A stretch of 64,000 nucleotides of DNA from Nitrosospira briensis C-128 (lineage in GTDB: Bacteria > Pseudomonadota > Gammaproteobacteria > Burkholderiales > Nitrosomonadaceae): positions 62,001-126,000 of the forward strand of contig NZ_CP012371.1 of NCBI RefSeq assembly GCF_000619905.2, written 5' to 3'. A model generated the notes under the pieces. That model made no database searches and was not told where the DNA came from. It saw nothing but the letters and a program-made list of their open reading frames with translations. A program made the translations under genes and the position numbers. Of this stretch, positions 8,398 through 16,274 are shown piece by piece; within the stretch, counting starts at the first letter, position 1; the number at the start of each line of letters is the position of its first letter.

Positions 8398-9873
8398 ATG
8401 ACGCAATCCAACTGGCAGCGAACCAAGATTGTATGCACACTGGGTCCGGCGACGGACCGGCCCGGCGTGATCGAGCGGTTGATCGAGGCCGGAATGGATG
8501 TTGCGCGCATCAATACATCGCACGGGGATCATGCCGACCATGCACGGCGTATTCGGCAGGTCCGGCAGGCGGCGCACGCGCTCGGCCAGCCAGTGGCCCT
8601 GCTCATGGATTTGCCCGGTCCCAAATTCCGCCTGGCCGATCTTCCGGATGGCTTTTGTAAATTGGAGGAAGGAACGATAGTCAGGCTCGTGGTGGCGGGT
8701 GACGAGGCAAAGGGGGCCAGCGCAGACAATTGCTGTCTGTTGCCGGTGCGAAGCCGTGAGTTGCTTCAGGCATTGCGAATCGGGGAACCAGTATTCCTGG
8801 CAGACGGATCGGTCGAGCTCCGCGTGAAAAGCGTGACTGCAAGCCCAAGCCGGGCCGAGTGCGAAGTGCGCATCGGCGGCACTGTCCGCTCCGGGTCCGG
8901 CATTAATATACCGGAATCCGCCACAGACATGCTGATTCCAACCGATGAGGACCGAAGGCATCTCGCGTTTGCCGTGTCGCAAGAGGCCGAGTGGGTTGGC
9001 GTCTCATTCGTGCAATCGGCTGGCGATCTTGCGCGGGTGAGGGCTTGTCTCCCCCCTGGACCCGGGATCAAACCGCTGCTGATGGCCAAGATAGAGAAGC
9101 GCCGCGCGTTGGACGATCTTGACGCGATCGTGGCAGCATCCGACGGAGTAATGGTGGCGCGCGGCGATCTGGGCGTTGAAACCGATCTTGCCGAAATACC
9201 GATTGTGCAGAAGCGCATTATTTCGGTGGCTAATGCTCAAGGTCGACCTGTTATTACCGCTACGCAGATGCTCGAGTCGATGGTGGAGCATGAGCATCCG
9301 ACGCGTGCCGAGGCGACTGATGTGGCCAATGCCGTGCTGGATGGGACGGATGCCGTCATGCTTTCAGCGGAGACGGCCGTCGGCGAGTTCCCGGTGGCGG
9401 CAGTGCGGTTTCTCCAGCGCGTGCTTACCGCAACAGAGGAGGCGTATGGCGGACGCATGGCGCGAGACCGGATGAATCCAGCGGAAACAGCCAGCCCGAA
9501 CGAAGCGGGAAACGCCCTGAGTTTTGCGGCGTGCCTGCTCGCCGCCCGTCTCGGCGCCCGGGCCATCATTGCTCCCATTCAATCCATGGAGACGGCGCTA
9601 TCCGTTGCCCGCTTCCGCCCGCAGGCACCGCTTGTCATGGTCGCCGATTCCGTGCGGTTGTATAGAAGTCTCGCACTGGTCCGCGGTATTTCGCCGCTCG
9701 TTGTCAACGCGCCCGATAATGGAGCGGAGCCTCAGGCTCGCCTCGCACAAGCTCGAGAGTGGTTGTTTACGCATGGGTTGGCACAAGAGGATGATCTGGC
9801 TGTGCTCTTGTCTGCCTCCGGCGCTGCCGGCGATAAAGCAGATACGTTGCAGACGGTCCGGTTGAACAGTTAA
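8398..9873 (+). CDS. pyk: Pyruvate kinase
   Basis: Glycolytic enzyme converting phosphoenolpyruvate and ADP to pyruvate and ATP; cytoplasmic tetramer in the family. The ATG at 8398 is chosen because TKIVCTLGPATDRPG, the conserved N-terminal beta strand, begins a few residues later; an upstream in-frame ATG at 8329 adds a poorly conserved leader. The 491 residues fit the family. Visible: the active-site signature LLMAKIEKR (about 227-235, catalytic Lys), ARGDLGVE (about 253-260, metal and substrate binding), TQMLESM (about 289) and a C-terminal allosteric-type domain. A family A inverted-repeat element begins 13 bases after the stop. Confidence 0.96.
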   Translation: MTQSNWQRTKIVCTLGPATDRPGVIERLIEAGMDVARINTSHGDHADHARRIRQVRQAAHALGQPVALLMDLPGPKFRLADLPDGFCKLEEGTIVRLVVAGDEAKGASADNCCLLPVRSRELLQALRIGEPVFLADGSVELRVKSVTASPSRAECEVRIGGTVRSGSGINIPESATDMLIPTDEDRRHLAFAVSQEAEWVGVSFVQSAGDLARVRACLPPGPGIKPLLMAKIEKRRALDDLDAIVAASDGVMVARGDLGVETDLAEIPIVQKRIISVANAQGRPVITATQMLESMVEHEHPTRAEATDVANAVLDGTDAVMLSAETAVGEFPVAAVRFLQRVLTATEEAYGGRMARDRMNPAETASPNEAGNALSFAACLLAARLGARAIIAPIQSMETALSVARFRPQAPLVMVADSVRLYRSLALVRGISPLVVNAPDNGAEPQARLAQAREWLFTHGLAQEDDLAVLLSASGAAGDKADTLQTVRLNS

Positions 9874-9885
9874 CGGAGCCTTTAA

Positions 9886-10271
9886 CCTAAATCCGGTAGT
9901 TGACCGCTCATTTAATAGATCAGTGTTATGATTAATAACAATATTTCATATTATTTGCCGCTCACCTTCCGGGTGAGGGCGCTACGGGGCGAATTGCACA
10001 GTTTTTGGGGCACATGGCTGCGTTGCAACTTCTTGGAATGGAACGGCGCCCCAAAGCGTCGCCCGAGGGGCCCCGTGCAGCGGGGATCGGGCAGCGCAGG
10101 GGATGCCGCGATCGCGTTCCACACACAAGGGGGCGCCCGCATCCCGCTTCGGGGTCGCACCTTCCTGCGGAAGGCACTGCTCCGCCCTGCGCGGTCGCAT
10201 TCCGCGTCGTTGCGCCTTGCCCTGCACCCCAAAAACCGTACATTTCACCCCGTCCAACTACCGGATTTAGG
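9886..10271 (+). mobile_element. Family A inverted-repeat element (MITE-like), copy 1
   Basis: Ends are perfect 17-base inverted repeats: CCTAAATCCGGTAGTTG at 9886-9902 and its complement at 10255-10271. Both are flanked by TTTAA (9881-9885 and 10272-10276), which reads as a 5-base target duplication. It carries an internal hairpin (CTCACC/GGGTGAG) and no transposase. At 386 bases it is longer than copies 2 and 3 because about 150 GC-rich bases replace the short centre between GGAATGGAA and CATTCCGCG. Several overlapping open frames within it are artefacts of this GC-rich insert. Confidence 0.88.
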
Positions 10272-10286
10272 TTTAATCAGATGCGC

Positions 10287-11408
10287 CTATAACTCCGGCA
10301 GGGTTCTGATATCGTCAGCATCTTTCGCAATTATTACGCGATTACGCCCGGCGCTCTTTGCCTCATACATTGCCACATCCGCGCGCTCAAGCAATGATTC
10401 CTTGCGTTCGTCCGGCCTCAGCATTGCGACGCCAAGGCTGATGGTTACCGGGATGGTCAGCTCCTTTAGATGTAAAGGCGTGTCCATCACCCCTTTACGC
10501 ACGCGCTCGGCAATGACCGTTGCCAGTTCCAAGTCGGTATTTGCCATGAGAATGACGAATTCCTCTCCGCCAAACCTGCCTACCATGTCGAAATCACGTA
10601 CTGCCGCCTGAATTCGGCTTGCGACGTGCCGGAGCACAAAATCGCCAACGACGTGCCCATGCGTATCGTTGATTTTCTTGAATAAATCGAGATCGATCAT
10701 GATCAGGCACATGTTGCCGGAAAGACCCTTTTGACTCCTATGCTGGTTCGCGTGCGCGGCGTTAACCTGATGCTCAAGGGATTCCATGAGGCCGGCATAA
10801 TTCATCAAGCCGGTGAGTTGATCGATCGAGGCCTCCTGGTGTAATCGGGATGTTTCTTTGCGGAGGTTGTCCAACGATTTTTGCAGTTCGGCAACTTCCG
10901 GCAAATGGTAGCCCTCGGCCGTAAGATATAAATCAAGGGATGAAAGCTTCAAAACACAGTCTACGAGAGGCCGGGCGGTTGAAGCAGCTTCCGCGAATCT
11001 AACCGATAGACGATCTATGAGTACCTGCTGGATAAGGCAGTGCTGTACCTGAAAAATGCCCAGAGGAATTTTCGCGCGTGCATAAGCAGCGGCGCTCGCA
11101 AGCCGGTCCCCAAAATACTCGGCGGTATCAAAGTCCTGGCCGTAGTGCTGCAAGCGTTCGATCCAGGTTCTCTTGAAGGATTCGATACCGATATTTCGCT
11201 CGATCAGCGTAAAGCCCCGGCTACGCGCCAGCGGGGCAAGGCAGGAATCGACCAGCTCATCGGCTTTTCCAGCGATCACTTCAGCGCGCATGCGCTCGGC
11301 AAGCAAGCCATGCTCCGCACTGAATCCCAATATGGAAAGTACTTCCCTGATTCGTGTGCTGTCAAATCCGAATATCGCGCAATAAGGAGTCGTTGTCCGA
11401 TTCATCAT
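10287..11408 (-). CDS. Diguanylate cyclase with globin-coupled-sensor-like N-terminus
   Basis: GGDEF enzyme that makes cyclic di-GMP from two GTP. The C-terminal half holds LMIDLDLFKKINDTHGH and the active-site loop GGEEF (about residues 279-283). An RxxD inhibitory site (RDFD) sits five residues before the loop, so product feedback is likely. The N-terminal 160 residues are helical and resemble a globin-coupled sensor (AAYARAKIPLGIF against the usual A-H-x-R-x-G-L-P pattern), but the proximal His position appears to be Tyr. Start is one of two adjacent ATGs at 11408 or 11405. It ends 16 bases after element copy 1, on the opposite strand. Confidence 0.92.
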   Translation of the reverse strand: MMNRTTTPYCAIFGFDSTRIREVLSILGFSAEHGLLAERMRAEVIAGKADELVDSCLAPLARSRGFTLIERNIGIESFKRTWIERLQHYGQDFDTAEYFGDRLASAAAYARAKIPLGIFQVQHCLIQQVLIDRLSVRFAEAASTARPLVDCVLKLSSLDLYLTAEGYHLPEVAELQKSLDNLRKETSRLHQEASIDQLTGLMNYAGLMESLEHQVNAAHANQHRSQKGLSGNMCLIMIDLDLFKKINDTHGHVVGDFVLRHVASRIQAAVRDFDMVGRFGGEEFVILMANTDLELATVIAERVRKGVMDTPLHLKELTIPVTISLGVAMLRPDERKESLLERADVAMYEAKSAGRNRVIIAKDADDIRTLPEL

Positions 11409-11542
11409 CCAGATATTTATATGAGATAAAACACCCGCGATTCCATAGGGACAGGCCGAGAAAGTTGCAGCATGAAGGATAACGGGTTAACCTCGACATT
11501 GCTATAGCCAGTACTCTCCTGTACCCATACGGACCATTTCTC

Positions 11543-12325
11543 ATGAATCTCGGCCGCTACGTAATATTGCTATATGTCATCGCCTCCTCTGTACTCGCGG
11601 GATGCGCGTCGCCACGGTCGTTTTTAGGAAGTTCATTTCCGACTGTCACTTACAAGGATATCAAAAAGAGAGACGTACCGCTTCGGCTGAAGCTCGTTGT
11701 CGAGTTTCAGCGAAATGGCGTACGCTTTCCCATGGGAGAGGTTCCGCTGAGAGATTATTCAGGCCGGATACTCAGGGACACCGGGGTGATTTATCCTATT
11801 GATGAGCTCTCTCTGGGGCCGGAGCAGGAAGACGGGGAAATCAGGATCGTGCTGAACAATGTTGCCGACAGCGGCACTGTTGCGGTGGAGGCATCCCGCA
11901 CAGGATTTCCGTTGTGGATGGTTGGAAAACTGATTACCGACGCTTATGAGCTGTCGATGTTTATCAGCGTAAATGGAAAGACGCTCAGCCGCATGGGCAT
12001 CCAGCATGCCGTCCATACCGCTATCGGCAACATGAGCGTACCCGACAATGTTCAGGTTTTTCCGGCGGACCGAGCGTTCGGAAAGGTGCTTGAACAGATG
12101 ATCCTGCGTGCGCTGGAGGATTTTCAGAGTCGCGGCGAGCTGGTTTGGCTGGACCTGTCGCCTGTGGATTGGGGTAGCGCTGGAACCCCGATGTTCAGTT
12201 CCACATTTGAAATGCCGGGGTTCGTGCTGCACCCCAACTTACCTTGCTGTCTTCACGCCGAACCGGTTCTTGCAATCGGCGATCTTGCCTACACCTTCAA
12301 TGCAGGACGGAACGCTTTATTTTGA
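11543..12325 (+). CDS. Hypothetical lipoprotein
   Basis: I do not recognise the family. The product has 260 residues with a hydrophobic signal segment and a lipobox LAGC (Cys21), so it should be an outer- or inner-membrane lipoprotein. The mature part mixes beta-type stretches and one helical section near residues 165-195. No catalytic motif is seen. It is divergent from the diguanylate cyclase and convergent with the Rieske oxidoreductase, which ends 6 bases after its stop; there is no operon. Confidence 0.75.
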   Translation: MNLGRYVILLYVIASSVLAGCASPRSFLGSSFPTVTYKDIKKRDVPLRLKLVVEFQRNGVRFPMGEVPLRDYSGRILRDTGVIYPIDELSLGPEQEDGEIRIVLNNVADSGTVAVEASRTGFPLWMVGKLITDAYELSMFISVNGKTLSRMGIQHAVHTAIGNMSVPDNVQVFPADRAFGKVLEQMILRALEDFQSRGELVWLDLSPVDWGSAGTPMFSSTFEMPGFVLHPNLPCCLHAEPVLAIGDLAYTFNAGRNALF

Positions 12326-12331
12326 TTTTGA

Positions 12332-13831
12332 TTACTGTCCTGTCAGAAACCTGCGTTCCAGTGGTTCTATCGCAGGACCCTCGATCACTGCCCCGTCGGG
12401 AGCGAAGCGGCTGCCGTGACAAGGGCAATCCCAGCTTGTCTCGACGCTATTCCAGTGCACTTTGCATTTCATATGCGTGCATACCGGCGAGACCGCAATC
12501 AATGTCCCATCAGGGGTTCTGTATGCCGCCAGCGATTCGTCCTCGAACTCCACGATCGCGCCTTTGCCCGGCATGAGCTGCGATAATTGCACCGTCTCCC
12601 GGTTGATCACGTAGTCCTTGATGAGGGATTTCACCACGCTCGCTGTTTCTCCGGCTATGCCCTTGGCTCCCTTCAGCGGCGAGAAACGGTTCGCCTTGAC
12701 AAGTGGGGCAAAAACGTTGTCGCGCCCGGCAATCTGGTCAGCGATCAGCGATGCAGCCAGCGTTCCATAGGTTAAACCATCGGTCTCGAAGCCGGTAGCG
12801 ATGAAGCAGCCTGTCGCATCGCGACCGATATACGGCAAGCCATCCGCTGTGCTGTAATTCTGCGCGGACCACCTGAACGCCACTTCACGTACATTAAAAT
12901 GGGCGTGTGCGGAGGACTCGAGCCGGTCCAGGCTGATTTTCGCGTTTTCCTGACCCGTCTTGTGCTCCTCTCCGACGCAGACGAGGAATGTGGCGTCATC
13001 GACATCCACGTTGCGAATCGACAGCCGTTCGATGCCGGTGCCCCAGAAGATCCCGGAGGGAAAGGAATTCCTGGCAATGCGTGCGGCGAGCCCATATTCG
13101 CGGTTGGCGATCATCTCTGCCTGCACCAGGTGCACGCCCTTCGGCGAGTGAGTGGCAAACACGATTTCCCTGGCTGTTACCTTGCCTTTGTCTGTACGCA
13201 CGGCGTGCTTGTCTTTATCCACTTCGATAACAGTCGAGTTTTCGAAGATACGGCAACCCTGGTTTTCGGCTTGGCGGGCAAGCCCACGAACATAAGCCTG
13301 CGGGTGAAATTGCGCCTGGTTATCCAGCGCCAGTACGGGCCCTGAGGGCGGGGCAAGGGGAGTGGGCAGCGCTTTTTCGAGATGAACGGATAGTCCTGCC
13401 TTGAGCGATCCCTGGTATTCTTTCTCCACCGAGTCCTGCGCGTTCTCGGAGGTGGCATAACGGTAGAGGCGGCAACGGCGGAAAGCACAGGGGATATCGA
13501 ATTTACGCACCCGCTGGTCGATCTGTTCCACCGCTGCGCGACGGGCGGTAGCAACCGCGCGGGCCGTATCACTGTCCCATCGGTCAATGATATGATGTAT
13601 TCCCTTGCTGACGGTTTCATACAGATTGCCCGTTGAGTTGCCCGTGCTGCCAAAGCCCACGGTGTGGGCTTCCAGCAGCACGGCCGAGGTGCCTTGCTCG
13701 GCCAGGTTCAAGGCAAGTGTAACGCCGGTAATACCGCCCCCGACGATAACCACATCGGCCGTAATCTCTTCCTGAAGTGTTGGAAAACCGGCTTGAGGCG
13801 CCCCCGCGCGCCAGACAGAAATCGTATTCAT
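12332..13831 (-). CDS. FAD-dependent oxidoreductase with C-terminal Rieske domain
   Basis: Two-domain protein of 499 residues. The N-terminus is a DadA/glycine-oxidase-type flavin domain with dinucleotide motif VVIVGGGITG (residues 27-36) and STGNSTGNLY, and a late GRDATGCFIATGFETDG segment that closes the FAD site. The C-terminus is a Rieske [2Fe-2S] domain with the ligand pattern C-x-H-x15-C-P-C-H (about residues 450-472). The family is common in bacteria and no physiological substrate is established. Its own ferredoxin-like cluster suggests electrons leave FAD through the Fe-S centre. It is monocistronic here. Confidence 0.92.
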   Translation of the reverse strand: MNTISVWRAGAPQAGFPTLQEEITADVVIVGGGITGVTLALNLAEQGTSAVLLEAHTVGFGSTGNSTGNLYETVSKGIHHIIDRWDSDTARAVATARRAAVEQIDQRVRKFDIPCAFRRCRLYRYATSENAQDSVEKEYQGSLKAGLSVHLEKALPTPLAPPSGPVLALDNQAQFHPQAYVRGLARQAENQGCRIFENSTVIEVDKDKHAVRTDKGKVTAREIVFATHSPKGVHLVQAEMIANREYGLAARIARNSFPSGIFWGTGIERLSIRNVDVDDATFLVCVGEEHKTGQENAKISLDRLESSAHAHFNVREVAFRWSAQNYSTADGLPYIGRDATGCFIATGFETDGLTYGTLAASLIADQIAGRDNVFAPLVKANRFSPLKGAKGIAGETASVVKSLIKDYVINRETVQLSQLMPGKGAIVEFEDESLAAYRTPDGTLIAVSPVCTHMKCKVHWNSVETSWDCPCHGSRFAPDGAVIEGPAIEPLERRFLTGQ

Positions 13832-14048
13832 GATATTTTCCTTCTTGTTCAGAATAAGCGATGATGCCTATCGTTGAACATAAACCGGAATTATTCAATT
13901 GTTCTGTACGCTATGGCACATAAAGCTCAGGCTTGGCAGCGCGCGAGCGGCGCGGAGGCAATTTTAATACTGTGGTTGTGTGATAAATACTGATAATTGG
14001 TGATAGTTGCGGGTAGTAGCCAACAATACGGTCTATGCAAATTGCAAG
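13832..14048. other. Intergenic, no gene recognised
   Basis: Region upstream of the Rieske oxidoreductase (read leftward) and of the small secreted protein (read rightward). It should contain the oxidoreductase promoter; I could not assign -35/-10 boxes with confidence. Confidence 0.4.
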
Positions 14049-14104
14049 GTAGGTCAGGCTCTGCCTGACGATCGTAAAATGATGTCGGGCGGAGCCCGAC
14101 CTAC
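14049..14104. repeat. Paired palindromes GTAGGTCAGGC/GCCCGACCTAC
   Basis: Two self-complementary hairpins, GTAGGTCAGGC-TCT-GCCTGAC and GTCGGGC-GGA-GCCCGACCTAC, which are also inverted copies of each other. This resembles REP-type intergenic repeats seen in many Proteobacteria. It sits just ahead of the ribosome binding site of the next gene. No second copy was seen in this window. Confidence 0.7.
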
Positions 14105-14122
14105 GAAAAAAGGAGCGCTATT

Positions 14123-14422
14123 GTGAGACAACAACTTATCATTTCTGCCATTTTCTTTACGCTCGCGGTTACCGCTGCCCAAGCTGAGCCTCCACATTTG
14201 AAGGACCGTCAAACCGGCAAGTATCTGGGTAATCTCAGCGCCAATCCATACGATCCCAACTCGACAAGCAACCCGTATGGCCGTTACGGAAGCGAGTACA
14301 GCGAAGATTCCATCAATAACCCGTATGGGCGATATGGCAGTCCCTACAGCAGTGACAGCCCGAATAACCCGTACGCGACAAACCCGCCAGCGATATATGA
14401 CACGGGTGGTAATGGCCAGTGA
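14123..14422 (+). CDS. Small secreted NPYGRYGS-repeat protein
   Basis: The product has 99 residues and a GTG start, set by AGGAG eight bases upstream. A cleavable signal peptide ends near AQAEP (residues 1-22). The mature part carries repeated Asn-Pro-Tyr blocks (NPYDPNS, NPYGRYGS twice, NPYA) linked by Ser-rich stretches. Similar small exported proteins with this repeat are widespread in Proteobacteria and have no known function. It stands alone, with a palindromic repeat directly upstream. Confidence 0.82.
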   Translation: MRQQLIISAIFFTLAVTAAQAEPPHLKDRQTGKYLGNLSANPYDPNSTSNPYGRYGSEYSEDSINNPYGRYGSPYSSDSPNNPYATNPPAIYDTGGNGQ

Positions 14423-14476
14423 GACCCGGGTAAATTTAAATTATGGGCGGAATCATCTCTGCCGCTATACGAGCCA

Positions 14477-14893
14477 TCATTTACCACGATGCTGCTGCCG
14501 AGGAACCGGCAGCGGTAGTGTCTCGAACATCGATATCGAATAATCCAGAAAAAGCTCGATTTTACGCTTGAGGTCGCTGGACATTGTGATGCGCCTGGAG
14601 CGCAGGTCATCGGGATCCACGTGCTCGATGAGCAAGCCGTGATCGATGGCAATCTGAATATATTTTATCGCGGTACGCTGGCTGACGTTCGGCATGAGCT
14701 GATACAGCTCCGATTTGTGGAACGTGTCATTAGCGTCGTTGAACCTTAACCACATCCGCGTGAAGAGGTCGTAGTAGTTCAGGTCGTGGAAAAGCGTGTC
14801 TCCCAGCACATCCATCCAATACTGATCCGTATCGTTCTGCAGATGTATGAATTGGCGCCGCCTGGCGTCTGCCTGTTTTTTCGGGTTGCTCAT
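14477..14893 (-). CDS. Winged-helix (MarR-like) protein
   Basis: 138 residues. The central part, with KSELYQLMPNVSQRTAIKYI followed by GLLIEHVDPDDLRSRRI, reads as a helix-turn-helix plus wing with the Asp-x-Arg-Ser-Arg-Arg pattern typical of MarR-type regulators. The C-terminal helix could serve dimerisation. The N-terminal half is helical and lacks a ligand motif that I recognise. It is transcribed away from the tRNA and desaturase genes; its targets are unknown. Confidence 0.75.
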   Translation of the reverse strand: MSNPKKQADARRRQFIHLQNDTDQYWMDVLGDTLFHDLNYYDLFTRMWLRFNDANDTFHKSELYQLMPNVSQRTAIKYIQIAIDHGLLIEHVDPDDLRSRRITMSSDLKRKIELFLDYSISMFETLPLPVPRQQHRGK

Positions 14894-15062
14894 TTCTCCT
14901 CAGTTTTTTGCATCAGCCATTATCCATAACTACAATTATAATTCTTATTTGTATGTAATTTTACATGTATAATTACGATATATAAGGCCTGACGATTTGC
15001 CACGGTGTGATATGGCAGTGGACTCCCACGCCAGATCATAAAAGATCCGCCTAACTGGAGGT

Positions 15063-15138
15063 TGGCGTCCCCAAGGGGATTCGAACCCCTGTACTCACCG
15101 TCAAAGGGTGATATCCCAGGTCACTGGACGATGGGAAC
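15063..15138 (-). tRNA. tRNA with Glu body and UUG (Gln) anticodon, possibly pseudo-tRNA
   Basis: A full 76-base cloverleaf with encoded CCA can be folded. The acceptor (GTTCCCA/TGGGGAC with one G-U pair) and T arm (AGGGG-TTCGAAT-CCCCT) match bacterial tRNA-Glu. The anticodon loop is CTTTGAC, giving UUG, where tRNA-Glu has CTTTCAC (UUC). The D-loop has lost the second invariant G (GA in place of GG). All visible deviations lie in the 5' half and at base 36; the 3' half is canonical. An automated caller would probably report tRNA-Gln, but true tRNA-Gln genes have a different acceptor stem. Function is doubtful. Confidence 0.85.
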
Positions 15139-15191
15139 GAAATATGTTGAAAACGGATAGCTGCATATTATCGCTAAGGAAATGCCAAACC

Positions 15192-16220
15192 ATGTTCAAC
15201 AGAATTGAAAAGACCTACTTTCGCCTTACAGGCAGCTTGCGCCCAAACCTTTTGGCCTTCCTTTACTGCCAGTTTTCCTATTTTGGCGGGGCTACCCTTA
15301 TTCTGTCTCTGAATCCGATTCCGATGGTGCTGGGTACGCTCGCCATGGCGCACGGGATGACGATAGCGGCTTATCTTATTCATGATTTGGGCCACAATGC
15401 GCTGTTCAAGTCGCCGCACCACAATGCCTTGATGGCTCGCGGGCTAAACTGGCTCACTGGCGGTTGCTATGCAACGTATGACAATGTGCGTGTGACGCAC
15501 ATGAGGCATCATGTGGATAACGCGGATGTTATTTTAATCGACTACAGGGGTTACCTTGCGCGCCATCCGGTTCTGCGCCGTACTGTAGAGGTGCTGGAAT
15601 GGTTGTATGTGCCGGTCATCGAGCTTCTTATGCATGGAATGCTCATCCTCGCGCCGTTTATCTTCAGGGAAAAAAAAGACCAACGGGCTCGGATAATCGG
15701 GATAACCGTTATCCGTTTCAGCCTGCTTCTGATGGTATTCCTGCATTCGCCACTGGCTTATGCGTGCTATTTGCTGGCTTACGCTATATTCCTGACGATT
15801 TTGCGCTTCATGGATGCGCTTCAACACAATTATGATCTTGTTCCGGCGCTCGGCAGCGATGCCGACCTGATGAAGCATAGAGGCGACCGGGGCTATGAGG
15901 AATCTCATACGTTCAGCAACCTGATCTCGACTCGCCACCCGTGGCTGAACCTTCTTACCCTCAACTTCGGTTATCACAACGCGCACCACACAAGACCTAC
16001 CGCGCCGTGGCACGAACTGCCGAAGCTGCATGACACGTTGTATGGAAATGATACGCGAGTTGTCATTCCGTTCGGGAAGCAGTTATCGAGCTTCCATAAG
16101 AGCAGAATAGGACGTGTTATCGGCGATGACAGCGAAACGCGAGGGGATCAGTTTGCGCAACGGCTTCGGGATGGTACAGCGGTGGGCGCGGGCGGGGTTT
16201 CTTTTCTGACACCGTTTTAG
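15192..16220 (+). CDS. Membrane fatty acid desaturase-family protein
   Basis: Integral membrane di-iron enzyme of the desaturase/hydroxylase superfamily; it would introduce a double bond or hydroxyl into an acyl or isoprenoid chain. The three histidine boxes are visible: HDLGH (about residue 64), HMRHH (about 103) and HNAHH (about 262), with paired hydrophobic segments between. The start at 15192 has AAGGAA upstream; an in-frame ATG at 15144 is possible, and earlier starts would overlap the tRNA. The C-terminal 40 residues past the last box are hydrophilic. It is monocistronic, and the substrate is not predictable. Confidence 0.87.
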   Translation: MFNRIEKTYFRLTGSLRPNLLAFLYCQFSYFGGATLILSLNPIPMVLGTLAMAHGMTIAAYLIHDLGHNALFKSPHHNALMARGLNWLTGGCYATYDNVRVTHMRHHVDNADVILIDYRGYLARHPVLRRTVEVLEWLYVPVIELLMHGMLILAPFIFREKKDQRARIIGITVIRFSLLLMVFLHSPLAYACYLLAYAIFLTILRFMDALQHNYDLVPALGSDADLMKHRGDRGYEESHTFSNLISTRHPWLNLLTLNFGYHNAHHTRPTAPWHELPKLHDTLYGNDTRVVIPFGKQLSSFHKSRIGRVIGDDSETRGDQFAQRLRDGTAVGAGGVSFLTPF

Positions 16221-16274
16221 GAACGCCAGAATTTCACAGAGCCGACTCGTTGATATGGCTCAGTCTCAGGTAAA

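Noticed and set aside
9951-10292. Several overlapping frames of about 90 codons on both strands in element copy 1
   Set aside because: They are all in the GC-rich insert of the repeat element, are not shared by the other copies, and have no start context.
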